A DNA stretch of 64,000 bases from the IMG/VR virus record IMGVR_UViG_3300034684_000059, positions 23,469-87,468 of that record; one strand, given 5' to 3'. Positions 32,693 through 40,494 of the stretch are shown here, piece by piece; positions within the stretch are counted from its first letter, which is position 1, and every line of letters begins with the position of its first letter. This DNA is from a virus. A program made the translations under genes and the position numbers. The notes beneath the pieces were generated by a model. It saw nothing but the letters and a program-made list of their open reading frames with translations. It had not been told where the DNA came from and searched no databases.

Positions 32693-34615
32693 ATGTATTT
32701 AACCCCAGATTTGACTGCAGAAAATCTTCTTTATCGAAAAGATAATGATGTACGGATGATTATATCTGCAGAACAAAAACTCACGTTCACTAGTCCTATC
32801 TATTCCGATACTATCAATATGGTTTTGATGGGTACACAAAATCAGACACTTATCAAAGGTATTGATTGGACAGTACGTTCGGAAGATATTGCTATAGAAA
32901 GTACTTCTCAGATGCGTCTTATAGACCACACATTTAACAAAGAACTTGTGCGCAGTATAACGATCATCAAACCGTATGTTGCAGATTACAAGATCTTTAT
33001 GACTTATCAGATGCTCTATCCTGAGCATAGTAAAGTCGCATTGAATGAAACAGAAGAGGTACTTGAATTTACGCCAGATCTGTTAACACATATACTTCAA
33101 TTATTACGTGCACACGATAGACTGTTATCTCCTATAACTGATGTACATAGTCCGGTAGAACGTAATCCTAGGATGTTCGAAATTGATCAGCACAAAGAAC
33201 TTCCTGAGAACTTTGTTTCTAACGAATTACATAGCGTAAATACTCTAGAGCAAATTCACACGATCCATCCTATCGGCGGAGCATTTTTCAAAGATTCGCT
33301 CGTTGTAGAAAAAGTAGATCCTACAGTCAGCGATCCTATGGCACATGTCCCTGAAAATGTACTTATCCCTGGAGTAGACTACAAAGTATTTGGTTGTGAT
33401 TATCACAAGACAAGTATGACTAAGAATACTTCTGGTGTATATAGATTCGTCCTGTTCACAAAAGCATTTGTGGGTCAAGTCAAAGTAAGCTATCATGCAT
33501 ATGGCGGAGATCCTACACTGTACGACATACGTCAACAAGAAGAATCTATCGATAACATACGCCGATATGTTCTTGAATCTCAGTTACTTACTCCCAAGAC
33601 ATTAGGCAACACACCACAAATCATCACAATTTCCAATAGAATATTGGAATTGGAGGAAAAGATGCGTATATTAGCACAACAAGGTCGTCCTTCTTACGGA
33701 GATGTAAGTCACGGCGGTACGCTTATCAAAAAGATCACATCTGTAGATGACGAACTTCACTGGTACACTATCGCAGAATTATTCAAAGTAGACGGTTCTG
33801 AAGAAGTATTTATAGCCGACATCATGCGTCTGTCTATACAGACACTTTACACAAAATTCACATTTGACGTTTTAGTCAATGTAAATATTGAACATCCTAC
33901 TGATCGACTTGAAGTTGCATGTACTTCAGCAACGTATCCTAAAGGATATATTCCTTTTGAAGATTATTCCCAAATAGAAAATATCATTCGTCCTCAGTTT
34001 AGGATCATTTGGAATGAAAATACGGTGGAAGGTTCCGGTATCTTTTTACAGATCGGGATGCGTCTTAAAGGATACGTCGAAGAAACTTTGGCTATCGAAG
34101 ACATGAGTGGACAGCAATCTGCTTGGAAACTTATACCTACTCCTGTAGAAGCATCTCTTCCTGAAGATAATTTGATAGCACTTCCTAGTAACAACCACAC
34201 TTGGGACGTACTTAACCCGAATAGTCGCTCTGAAAGTCAGATGATACCCTTCCCGGATGGGCACCTTATTTGGGCAGGACAAGAAGCGCTTAACCGTCCT
34301 AACTCGGGATGGATGAGTCATCGGTTAGTACATCTTCTTGAAAAAGATACTGACATCCGTAAGATCAAACAGATCCGTTGTGATCTTACTGAAGAAGGTG
34401 GAAATCGATTCCCCATTATGTTCAACTTCATTCGCGGCTCTGAAAAGTTACAATCCAGTACGACGTTTAACTACAACGGAAAACCTTCTTACATGGTTGC
34501 GCAGATAACACGCGATGCAGTAAATGGGAATATAGTTATTGATATAGCTGCAGACATCGTTGCAGGTCCTACTGCTAACCGACTTGATTTAAGTCAAGTC
34601 TTAGTCTTCTTCTAA
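32693..34615 (+). CDS. large structural-type protein, 640 aa (putative fibre or baseplate)
   Basis: AAAGGAGT precedes the ATG. Long beta-rich protein with a heptad-like bridge near 300-325 (ISNRILELEEKMRILAQQG), dividing an N-terminal half (with repeated beta stretches such as GIDWTVRSEDIAIES and GVDYKVFGCDYHK) from a C-terminal half with SATYPKGYIPFEDYS and FIRGSEKLQSSTTF. This shape (two beta halves with a coiled neck) is common in phage fibres. No homologue recognised. Confidence 0.6.
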   Translation: MYLTPDLTAENLLYRKDNDVRMIISAEQKLTFTSPIYSDTINMVLMGTQNQTLIKGIDWTVRSEDIAIESTSQMRLIDHTFNKELVRSITIIKPYVADYKIFMTYQMLYPEHSKVALNETEEVLEFTPDLLTHILQLLRAHDRLLSPITDVHSPVERNPRMFEIDQHKELPENFVSNELHSVNTLEQIHTIHPIGGAFFKDSLVVEKVDPTVSDPMAHVPENVLIPGVDYKVFGCDYHKTSMTKNTSGVYRFVLFTKAFVGQVKVSYHAYGGDPTLYDIRQQEESIDNIRRYVLESQLLTPKTLGNTPQIITISNRILELEEKMRILAQQGRPSYGDVSHGGTLIKKITSVDDELHWYTIAELFKVDGSEEVFIADIMRLSIQTLYTKFTFDVLVNVNIEHPTDRLEVACTSATYPKGYIPFEDYSQIENIIRPQFRIIWNENTVEGSGIFLQIGMRLKGYVEETLAIEDMSGQQSAWKLIPTPVEASLPEDNLIALPSNNHTWDVLNPNSRSESQMIPFPDGHLIWAGQEALNRPNSGWMSHRLVHLLEKDTDIRKIKQIRCDLTEEGGNRFPIMFNFIRGSEKLQSSTTFNYNGKPSYMVAQITRDAVNGNIVIDIAADIVAGPTANRLDLSQVLVFF

Positions 34616-34626
34616 AAGGACGTGTT

Positions 34627-34851
34627 ATGATCTTGGTAGACACAAAGAAAATACCGGAACTTAATAAACATTTTGTGATCTCATGGTACTGCGTAACCAA
34701 AGCTCAGCTCCGAGACATGAAACTTAAAAGTTCTCAAAAAGTATTTAACCATGGAGATATACCTAAAGGGTTTTACACTAACTCGGCACAATTCTTTGTC
34801 GAAGAAGGTATACTCAGAAATGGTTACGGCATCTTAAAACGTATCTCTTGA
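34627..34851 (+). CDS. hypothetical protein, 74 aa
   Basis: AAAGGACG precedes the ATG, 11 bases after the 640-aa gene. Small basic protein (KAQLRDMKLKSSQKVFNHGD). Operon tail, closed by the hairpin at 34879. Unknown. Confidence 0.6.
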   Translation: MILVDTKKIPELNKHFVISWYCVTKAQLRDMKLKSSQKVFNHGDIPKGFYTNSAQFFVEEGILRNGYGILKRIS

Positions 34852-34878
34852 TTTTCTTCTCTATTCCTTCCTTCTACT

Positions 34879-34907
34879 GTGTATGAGTCCGGATAGGACT
34901 CATACAC
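34879..34907 (+). terminator. hairpin terminator
   Basis: GTGTATGAGTCC / GGACTCATACAC stem. Confidence 0.85.
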
Positions 34908-34943
34908 TATCAATAACAATACCTGATATTTAGGAGGTAGTTT

Positions 34944-35159
34944 ATGCGTACTCGTTATGACGTTACTTTAATGTCAGGAAATTTGATAACACGTTGTAGA
35001 CAGTTCATAATAAAAAACCAAGATGGTACTTGGTATGATGAGAATACGGCTATGACGTTTTCTTCAGAAAATGATATCTATCAGTACTATGGCAAAAATG
35101 ACATCTTAGTTATCTTAACACCAGTCGAGGAGATGAGAATATGTGGGCATTCGCTATAG
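34944..35159 (+). CDS. hypothetical protein, 71 aa
   Basis: TAGGAGG precedes the ATG. Small protein beginning MRTRYDVTLMSGNLITRCRQ, with two beta hairpins. It overlaps the next gene by 19 bases, so the two are translationally coupled. Unknown. Confidence 0.6.
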   Translation: MRTRYDVTLMSGNLITRCRQFIIKNQDGTWYDENTAMTFSSENDIYQYYGKNDILVILTPVEEMRICGHSL

Positions 35160-35806
35160 ACCGACAATACTTTATTGTATTCGATAAAACTCAAAAAGAG
35201 TACGATGTGTTGTCATATCCACACTATCCTACAACCGATGAAGATGTCGGCATAATCATGGTCGACAACAGAAATCCTAAAACTCCTATCATTTCTGGAT
35301 ATGGGGGAGTTGACGACATAGTGTCTAACTACAACCACCCTCTGACTTCTTTGGTTATTTACATGGCTCAAAAGCACATGGAACTTCTTCCCGTAGCATA
35401 TTGGGACATGACACAATTGCATGCAACTGCCAATCCATTCTATTTTGAAGATTTCTTTGTCAGACAGTTGTCTCTCATAATCTCAGATGAAGAAGGTAAG
35501 ATCCCAAATATCGAGGATGAATTAAAATATAAGGATAACTCTTGGTCACGTATATTTGGAGTGGTTTATCACGGAGAACACAAAGTACAAACTAAAGTCA
35601 AAACACTTGTTCGTCCGATACTGTTCCTCGGAATGAGAGACGGACAGATCATCCTCGGTAAAACTACTAATAGTTATCATGTTGATGAAGATGCCCCAGA
35701 TATCATGTTCGGAAGGATCCATCTGAATGAAGATGTCGCTGTCGATTTGAAACCTCTAGCTCCCTATGACAGTGAAGAAATTCGTTCTATTGTACCAAGT
35801 AATTAA
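35141..35806 (+). CDS. hypothetical protein, 221 aa
   Basis: ATG 35141 lies inside the end of the 71-aa gene, with CGAGGAGA upstream. Beta-rich N-terminal part (AIDRQYFIVFDKTQKEYDVL, IIMVDNRNPKTPIIS) then helical parts. No motif recognised. Closed by the terminator at 35816. Confidence 0.65.
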   Translation: MWAFAIDRQYFIVFDKTQKEYDVLSYPHYPTTDEDVGIIMVDNRNPKTPIISGYGGVDDIVSNYNHPLTSLVIYMAQKHMELLPVAYWDMTQLHATANPFYFEDFFVRQLSLIISDEEGKIPNIEDELKYKDNSWSRIFGVVYHGEHKVQTKVKTLVRPILFLGMRDGQIILGKTTNSYHVDEDAPDIMFGRIHLNEDVAVDLKPLAPYDSEEIRSIVPSN

Positions 35807-35815
35807 TTTCGACAA

Positions 35816-35841
35816 GAGAAGAGTTCTTAGGAACTCTTCTC
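35816..35841 (+). terminator. hairpin terminator
   Basis: GAGAAGAGTTCCT-type palindrome (GAGAAGAGTTC / GAACTCTTCTC) after the 221-aa gene. Confidence 0.85.
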
Positions 35842-35868
35842 ATTGCAAGCTCTATCCGTTTTGAAGGA

Positions 35869-35884
35869 TATATTACTATTGTGT
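35869..35884 (+). promoter_or_regulatory. phiKZ-type early promoter (TATATTAC)
   Basis: TTTTGAAGGA then TATATTAC at 35869-35876 then TATTGTG; 42 bases upstream of the BspA-like repeat gene. Confidence 0.85.
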
Positions 35885-35917
35885 ATCTATACCTGAATTC
35901 ATTTAAGGAGAATCACT

Positions 35918-37261
35918 ATGTCTGAAGTACAAAATACTATCGTAGCTACAGATGACAATATCGTGTACATCGTTAGCTCCGAGATCAAACGGTTGGGAGA
36001 CCGTGCTGATCTTAATCACATAGATGTCAGTAACATTACTGACATGTCGTGTCTGTTTAATACGTCTTCATTCAATGGAGACATATCCAAGTGGAATGTA
36101 TCAAACGTTAAGGATATGTCTTGGATGTTCTCAGAATCTGAGTTCAATGGAGACATATCTGACTGGAATGTATCTGGTGTAGTAAACATGCACGGCATGT
36201 TCTCACATTCTAAGTTCGATCAGGATATATCGAACTGGGATGTGTCTCATGTTGAAGATATGTCTTATATGTTCGATGAGTCTCAGTTCAATCAAGACAT
36301 ATCGTCTTGGGACGTATCGAACGTTACTGAGATGAATAACATGTTCGAACGTTCTGTATTCAATGGGGATATCGCATCCTGGGATGTCAGTAACGTTAAG
36401 AACATGCGTACAATGTTCACATACTCACGATTCAACAGAGATATCTCCCGGTGGGATGTGAGTAATGTGGTATTCATGTCTTGGATGTTTGCATCTTCAG
36501 TATTCGACGGGGATATATCTGGATGGGATGTATCCAACGTCAGAGATATGTCTCACATGTTCGAACGTTCTAAGTTCAATCGGGACATATCTAAATGGAA
36601 TGTGTCTAACGTTAAATACATGCAACACATGTTCTCAGAATCAATATTCAACCAAGACATATCTTCTTGGAATATTGGTCGAGTAAAAGATATGTCTGGC
36701 ATGTTCGAACGTTCGATATTCGATCAGGACATATCCCGATGGGATGTGTCGCACGTTACAAATATGTTTGGAATGTTCTCACACTCTAAGTTCAAAGGGG
36801 ATCTATCCAAATGGGACGTAAGTGAAGTCGAGAACATGCGCTGCATGTTCTCAGAATCTGTGTTCAATAGAGACATATCCATGTGGGACGTATCGAACGT
36901 TAAAGATATGTTTGGTATGTTCACAAATTCGATGTTCAACCAAGACATATCTGACTGGGATGTCTCTAATGTTAAAACAATGAAAGGGATGTTCTCAAAA
37001 TCCAGGTTTGACCAAGACATATCGACATGGAATGTGTCTCAGGTTACAGATATGTCTTGGATGTTCTATAGATCCGTGTTCAACCAGGACATAGCTTTGT
37101 GGGACGTGTCTAACGTAACTGGCATGGAATATATGTTCTACCGTGCTAAGTTCAATCAAGACATATCCCGATGGGATGTGTCCGATACGACTGACGTATC
37201 CGGCATGTTTGAAGGATCTCCTTTAGAACAACATCCTCCGATGTGGAACAAACAAAAATAG
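35918..37261 (+). CDS. BspA-like/DUF285 repeat protein, 17 repeats of 24 residues (early)
   Basis: 447 residues. After a 30-residue start, the protein consists of seventeen 24-residue units of the form DISxWDVSNVxDMxxMFxxSxFNx, ending with a degenerate unit (DTTDVSGMFEGSPLEQ) and a short tail. This is the DUF285/BspA-like (PARCEL) repeat, a leucine-rich-repeat relative found in bacterial surface proteins, mycoplasmas and protists. No signal peptide or anchor is present, and the gene has its own early promoter and terminator, so it most likely acts inside the infected cell soon after infection. Repeats of this type bind proteins; the target is unknown. Confidence 0.9.
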   Translation: MSEVQNTIVATDDNIVYIVSSEIKRLGDRADLNHIDVSNITDMSCLFNTSSFNGDISKWNVSNVKDMSWMFSESEFNGDISDWNVSGVVNMHGMFSHSKFDQDISNWDVSHVEDMSYMFDESQFNQDISSWDVSNVTEMNNMFERSVFNGDIASWDVSNVKNMRTMFTYSRFNRDISRWDVSNVVFMSWMFASSVFDGDISGWDVSNVRDMSHMFERSKFNRDISKWNVSNVKYMQHMFSESIFNQDISSWNIGRVKDMSGMFERSIFDQDISRWDVSHVTNMFGMFSHSKFKGDLSKWDVSEVENMRCMFSESVFNRDISMWDVSNVKDMFGMFTNSMFNQDISDWDVSNVKTMKGMFSKSRFDQDISTWNVSQVTDMSWMFYRSVFNQDIALWDVSNVTGMEYMFYRAKFNQDISRWDVSDTTDVSGMFEGSPLEQHPPMWNKQK

Positions 37262-37277
37262 AAACGTTAGTACGTAC

Positions 37278-37318
37278 GGTAAGAGAGTTCCTCCTTGACC
37301 GGGAGGAACTCTCTTATA
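37278..37318 (+). terminator. hairpin terminator
   Basis: AAGAGAGTTCCTCC / GGAGGAACTCTCTT stem after the repeat gene. Confidence 0.85.
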
Positions 37319-37349
37319 TCAAGATATGTCATTCGATTTATTTGAAGGA

Positions 37350-37365
37350 TATATTACTTTTTTGA
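37350..37365 (+). promoter_or_regulatory. phiKZ-type early promoter (TATATTAC)
   Basis: TTTGAAGGA then TATATTAC at 37350-37357 then TTTTTTGA. No gene with a ribosome site follows before the terminator at 37470. Confidence 0.85.
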
Positions 37366-37510
37366 ACAAGAGACTAGGACACTCTTATTTAAATAACCAC
37401 TCCATTGTCCTTCAAACAGATGAGTCCGTGTCCAGCTTATCTGTGGGTCGTTAAGGCGGACACAATTTAGGAAGATCGTACTAGCCCCCAAGGTACGATC
37501 TTCCTTTATT
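37364..37510 (+). ncRNA. candidate early small RNA, about 145 nt
   Basis: From the early promoter at 37350 to the terminator at 37470-37504 there are about 145 bases without a credible gene; the only ATG frame is 16 codons with no ribosome site. Two internal stems are visible: AGGACA/TGTCCT at 37376-37411 and GTGTCC/GGACAC at 37428-37463. The terminator GGAAGATCGTAC/GTACGATCTTCC is followed by TTTATTTTTTTTT. A promoter, structure and terminator with no ORF define a small-RNA gene. It also runs up against the 3' end of the minus-strand RNA polymerase gene. Confidence 0.65.
37470..37504 (+). terminator. strong rho-independent terminator
   Basis: GGAAGATCGTAC / GTACGATCTTCC with a T-rich tail on the plus strand; on the minus strand the tail is not T-rich, so it serves the plus-strand RNA. 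Confidence 0.9.
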
Positions 37511-37522
37511 TTTTTTTGTTTA

Positions 37523-39466
37523 CTAGGGCATTCTTGTAAGATTGAACAGAGTTATGTCTGTCAAGTCAGTAGATGCTGACTTGAAGAACTTGCCATCCGT
37601 CCCGATAATGGAGCGAATACTACTAAGATACTCTTGACATTCTCTAGTAGCTTCATCGCTCATTATTCCGTTTAGTGAGACAGTATCCCCATCGTAATCT
37701 GCTCCAAGTCCTCTGGTTTGAGAATCGTGGATTATCAGACTGTCTACATAGTCTTTGCCCAATATTGGGTAGTGTGGGAGGATGTACTCTTGTGTTTCAT
37801 TGAACTGAGAACAGAATCTAACTTCTCTACTAGGAGCGGTAGTTCCGATCTTAGTTTTAGCCACGTAAGTTGAACCAAGTTCAATAGCAGGATATCGTGT
37901 AACTTGACTATATTTGTCTTGAGTAGCTCGGTAAACCGCAAAGTACATCATCTCTAAATAACTAAGCGGACGGATCTTTGAACGATCTACTTTTTCAGAT
38001 CGGATCTGATCCGCTGTTAACAAGACAAGTTCAAGTACTGCTATATCTGAATGTTTACCAAAATACTCTTTTTGTTCTTCAGTTAACTCATCGTACTTGG
38101 GATGACTTTTAAGTCGTAGAAGTTCTTGTCTACTATTGACTTTGTATACTTCTCCCCAAGGAGTCTTTACTTGATCATCTTCGTGGTACTTATGAAAATC
38201 ATCTCCAACTACAGTTGTGATGATATTAACTTCATTCCGGAACTTTAATGTTTCTGTTTCCGAGAATTCGATATTTTTTACGTTCGATTCCATAAAGGAC
38301 ACAAAATCGTCAACGTTCTTCAGAACATATATTCTATCTCCAAGATCGTACACTAAAAACGGATAATAAAACTTATTGTTCTTATCTCGGACGATCACGG
38401 GTTTTGTTCGTATGTGTGCATTTTGGAACATCTGGATAATGGATTCCAGTCCAAGAGAACTTATCCCTTTTGTAACTTCCCGGTCAGTAACTTCAATATA
38501 CTGAGTTTTGTATGTTTTAGGATCGATCGCAGTAATTGTAGTTTCACCTGAGCCAAATATCTGACTGTAAAACAATTCTCTTAGGGTATGTATCACAAGT
38601 GGCTGAAATGCTTTTGCTGCCTGGAACAATGGAATTATAGTTTCGTTGTGTTTGTGATAACTTGACGATTCTGGAGACGCAGCTTCTGATGTGGATACAC
38701 TGATAACGTTACGTGATCCCCAAGCGATAGCTCTACGTGCGTATCTTCTCTGAACAAATCCGGTCTTTCCATCAAGAAAGTTCTTATGATAAAGATAAAG
38801 TTCGAATAACTTCTTTTGAAGAAGATACCGAACCCCATCGTAGAGTTTGTTCATGACAGGATCTTCACTATCTTTTACTTCCTGAGATAAACTAAGCAAA
38901 GATAAGTATATTTGATTGATTTCATCTGAAGTATACATATCTCCATCTTTACGCATATCTCGGATGCCTGCGGGAAGTATCAGAAGTTTAGTCGTAAATG
39001 CGACATTTTTTTCTCGCAATTGTTCAAGTACTTTGATTTTATTTGTTCTTGATCTTGACTTATTACGAACAAATTTTAACTGAGGAAATATCCTAACTAC
39101 AAATGAATATCCTGTTTCTGCTCCAGGTGTAGTCGGTTCTGCAGGAACTAGATCTTTAAGTTTATTGTCGAATTTAGCATACGCTTTTCCTTCCATAATG
39201 GTTTGATAAAATCCTTTGATGTCTATCAAGTTCTTGTATGCAATAGGAACAAATATCTTAGAACCTAAGGTCATATACCCCAATCTACCTAGACGTTCTG
39301 TACTTCCAACTTGCCCAAAAATAGTTTCTGAGTAGAGACCGTCTGGATGGAATTTTGTACTAGATGGCTCCCAAGATAAAAATGATGTTACTTCCCCTAT
39401 CTCGTGTTCATTTATAAACTTATCTATATCTAACGGCCAGATATTAAACGGACTTTGCGGTTCCAT
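37523..39466 (-). CDS. RNA polymerase beta-prime subunit, N-terminal half (virion RNAP)
   Basis: 647 residues. GLGADYDGDTVSLNG near the C-terminus carries the catalytic aspartate triad D590-x-D592-G-D594, the equivalent of the universal NADFDGD motif that holds the active-site Mg2+. The N-terminus (PFNIWPLDIDKFINEHEIG, FGQVGSTERLGRLGYMTLG) resembles the clamp start of beta-prime; the zinc-ribbon cysteines of bacteria are missing. The protein ends 53 residues after the motif, so this is the N-half of a split beta-prime, as in phiKZ gp180. Its position beside the giant virion protein supports the virion enzyme, which is injected and reads early promoters. The start has a TTGTTTACCTCCGATC context with GGAGGTAAAC on the minus strand. 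Confidence 0.9.
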   Translation of the reverse strand: MEPQSPFNIWPLDIDKFINEHEIGEVTSFLSWEPSSTKFHPDGLYSETIFGQVGSTERLGRLGYMTLGSKIFVPIAYKNLIDIKGFYQTIMEGKAYAKFDNKLKDLVPAEPTTPGAETGYSFVVRIFPQLKFVRNKSRSRTNKIKVLEQLREKNVAFTTKLLILPAGIRDMRKDGDMYTSDEINQIYLSLLSLSQEVKDSEDPVMNKLYDGVRYLLQKKLFELYLYHKNFLDGKTGFVQRRYARRAIAWGSRNVISVSTSEAASPESSSYHKHNETIIPLFQAAKAFQPLVIHTLRELFYSQIFGSGETTITAIDPKTYKTQYIEVTDREVTKGISSLGLESIIQMFQNAHIRTKPVIVRDKNNKFYYPFLVYDLGDRIYVLKNVDDFVSFMESNVKNIEFSETETLKFRNEVNIITTVVGDDFHKYHEDDQVKTPWGEVYKVNSRQELLRLKSHPKYDELTEEQKEYFGKHSDIAVLELVLLTADQIRSEKVDRSKIRPLSYLEMMYFAVYRATQDKYSQVTRYPAIELGSTYVAKTKIGTTAPSREVRFCSQFNETQEYILPHYPILGKDYVDSLIIHDSQTRGLGADYDGDTVSLNGIMSDEATRECQEYLSSIRSIIGTDGKFFKSASTDLTDITLFNLTRMP

Positions 39467-39561
39467 GATATTGTTTACCTCCGATCATTGAAGAGCATAA
39501 AATGAGTCAGAACTGGATATAAGATGCTTACCACTCAATCCACGACCATATGGAGATACAT

Positions 39562-40491
39562 ATGTCAGAGTCTCATTTTGATCAAGATAATTTCAATGTT
39601 GAGTATTTAAAAGACTTAACAAAAGTCAGAAAATGTGTATATCTAGATCTTACGTATTGTATCGATCTCTACGTAAGTTTTTTTATCTACTACTGCACCA
39701 TCCTCAAACCCAACGAAGAGTTATTTTTACATGTAAAAGAAAATCTCGTCAAATACGACCATAGAAGAGACTTTGAACATGCTAAATATTTTCCTAATTT
39801 CAATATATCGGACGAACAAGTAATCGAATATTTGAATGATCCGGAACATCAATCAAAAATTTTACATGTGGGTATAAATACTCTTGTGGGAAGGATGCTT
39901 CCGGATATCCATAAACATCTTAGAAAACTAAACAGTGGACTAGGATATTACGGACCAATCGAATATTGGATAAATACCCATCCCATCCAAGACTTAACAA
40001 ACTATTCAATAGAACTTTTAAAAGACAGATTCTTAAAGATAGATCCTGACAACTACATAACAAATATCACCGCATCGAAAAACTTCAAAGAAGAAGATTT
40101 TTCAGATCTGACTGCAGAAGAAAGAATCGCACTTGAGCTTGACCTTTCTCAGATCAAAAATGATCCTACTTTAAGAATTGCACTTACACATAAACCTTGT
40201 AGACAGATCTCTATAAAAGATCTGAAAAAAGTAGATATATTCTTTTTGAATGATCTAAGAGAATTTGATGACCCATTAAGTTCGCTTTATTCTCCAATCG
40301 TCAACAATCTGGTATTTCAGGATGCGTTGGTATGTGTTCCTAGAAGATACACTAATCCTGAAATCATTGAGCAACTTCCTAATCTAAGTCAACAGGAAAA
40401 AGACCAAGCACTGGCAATTGCTCCACTTGTTGCATCGATGTATTTTGAAATGATATATTTCGATCCTTGGATTCTAAATAAAAAGGGATAG
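39562..40491 (+). CDS. hypothetical virion-associated protein, 309 aa
   Basis: I prefer ATG 39562 (MSESHFDQDN), since TGGAGAT lies just upstream; an in-frame ATG at 39550 contains that site. Helical, acidic protein with DLTYCIDLYVSFFIYYCTIL near the N-terminus and EERIALELDLSQIKNDP in the middle. It is separated by only three bases from the 1945-residue virion gene, so they are surely co-translated. Function not recognised. Confidence 0.7.
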   Translation: MSESHFDQDNFNVEYLKDLTKVRKCVYLDLTYCIDLYVSFFIYYCTILKPNEELFLHVKENLVKYDHRRDFEHAKYFPNFNISDEQVIEYLNDPEHQSKILHVGINTLVGRMLPDIHKHLRKLNSGLGYYGPIEYWINTHPIQDLTNYSIELLKDRFLKIDPDNYITNITASKNFKEEDFSDLTAEERIALELDLSQIKNDPTLRIALTHKPCRQISIKDLKKVDIFFLNDLREFDDPLSSLYSPIVNNLVFQDALVCVPRRYTNPEIIEQLPNLSQQEKDQALAIAPLVASMYFEMIYFDPWILNKKG

Positions 40492-40494
40492 ACC

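Noticed and set aside
36030-37200. Possible CRISPR-like array because of the regular 72-base period
   Set aside because: The period is three times 24 codons and reflects the protein repeat; the units are coding throughout and the sequence is not conserved as repeat and spacer.
37421-37471. 16-codon ORF in the short early RNA
   Set aside because: No ribosome site ahead of the ATG, and both stem arms lie in it; more likely non-coding.
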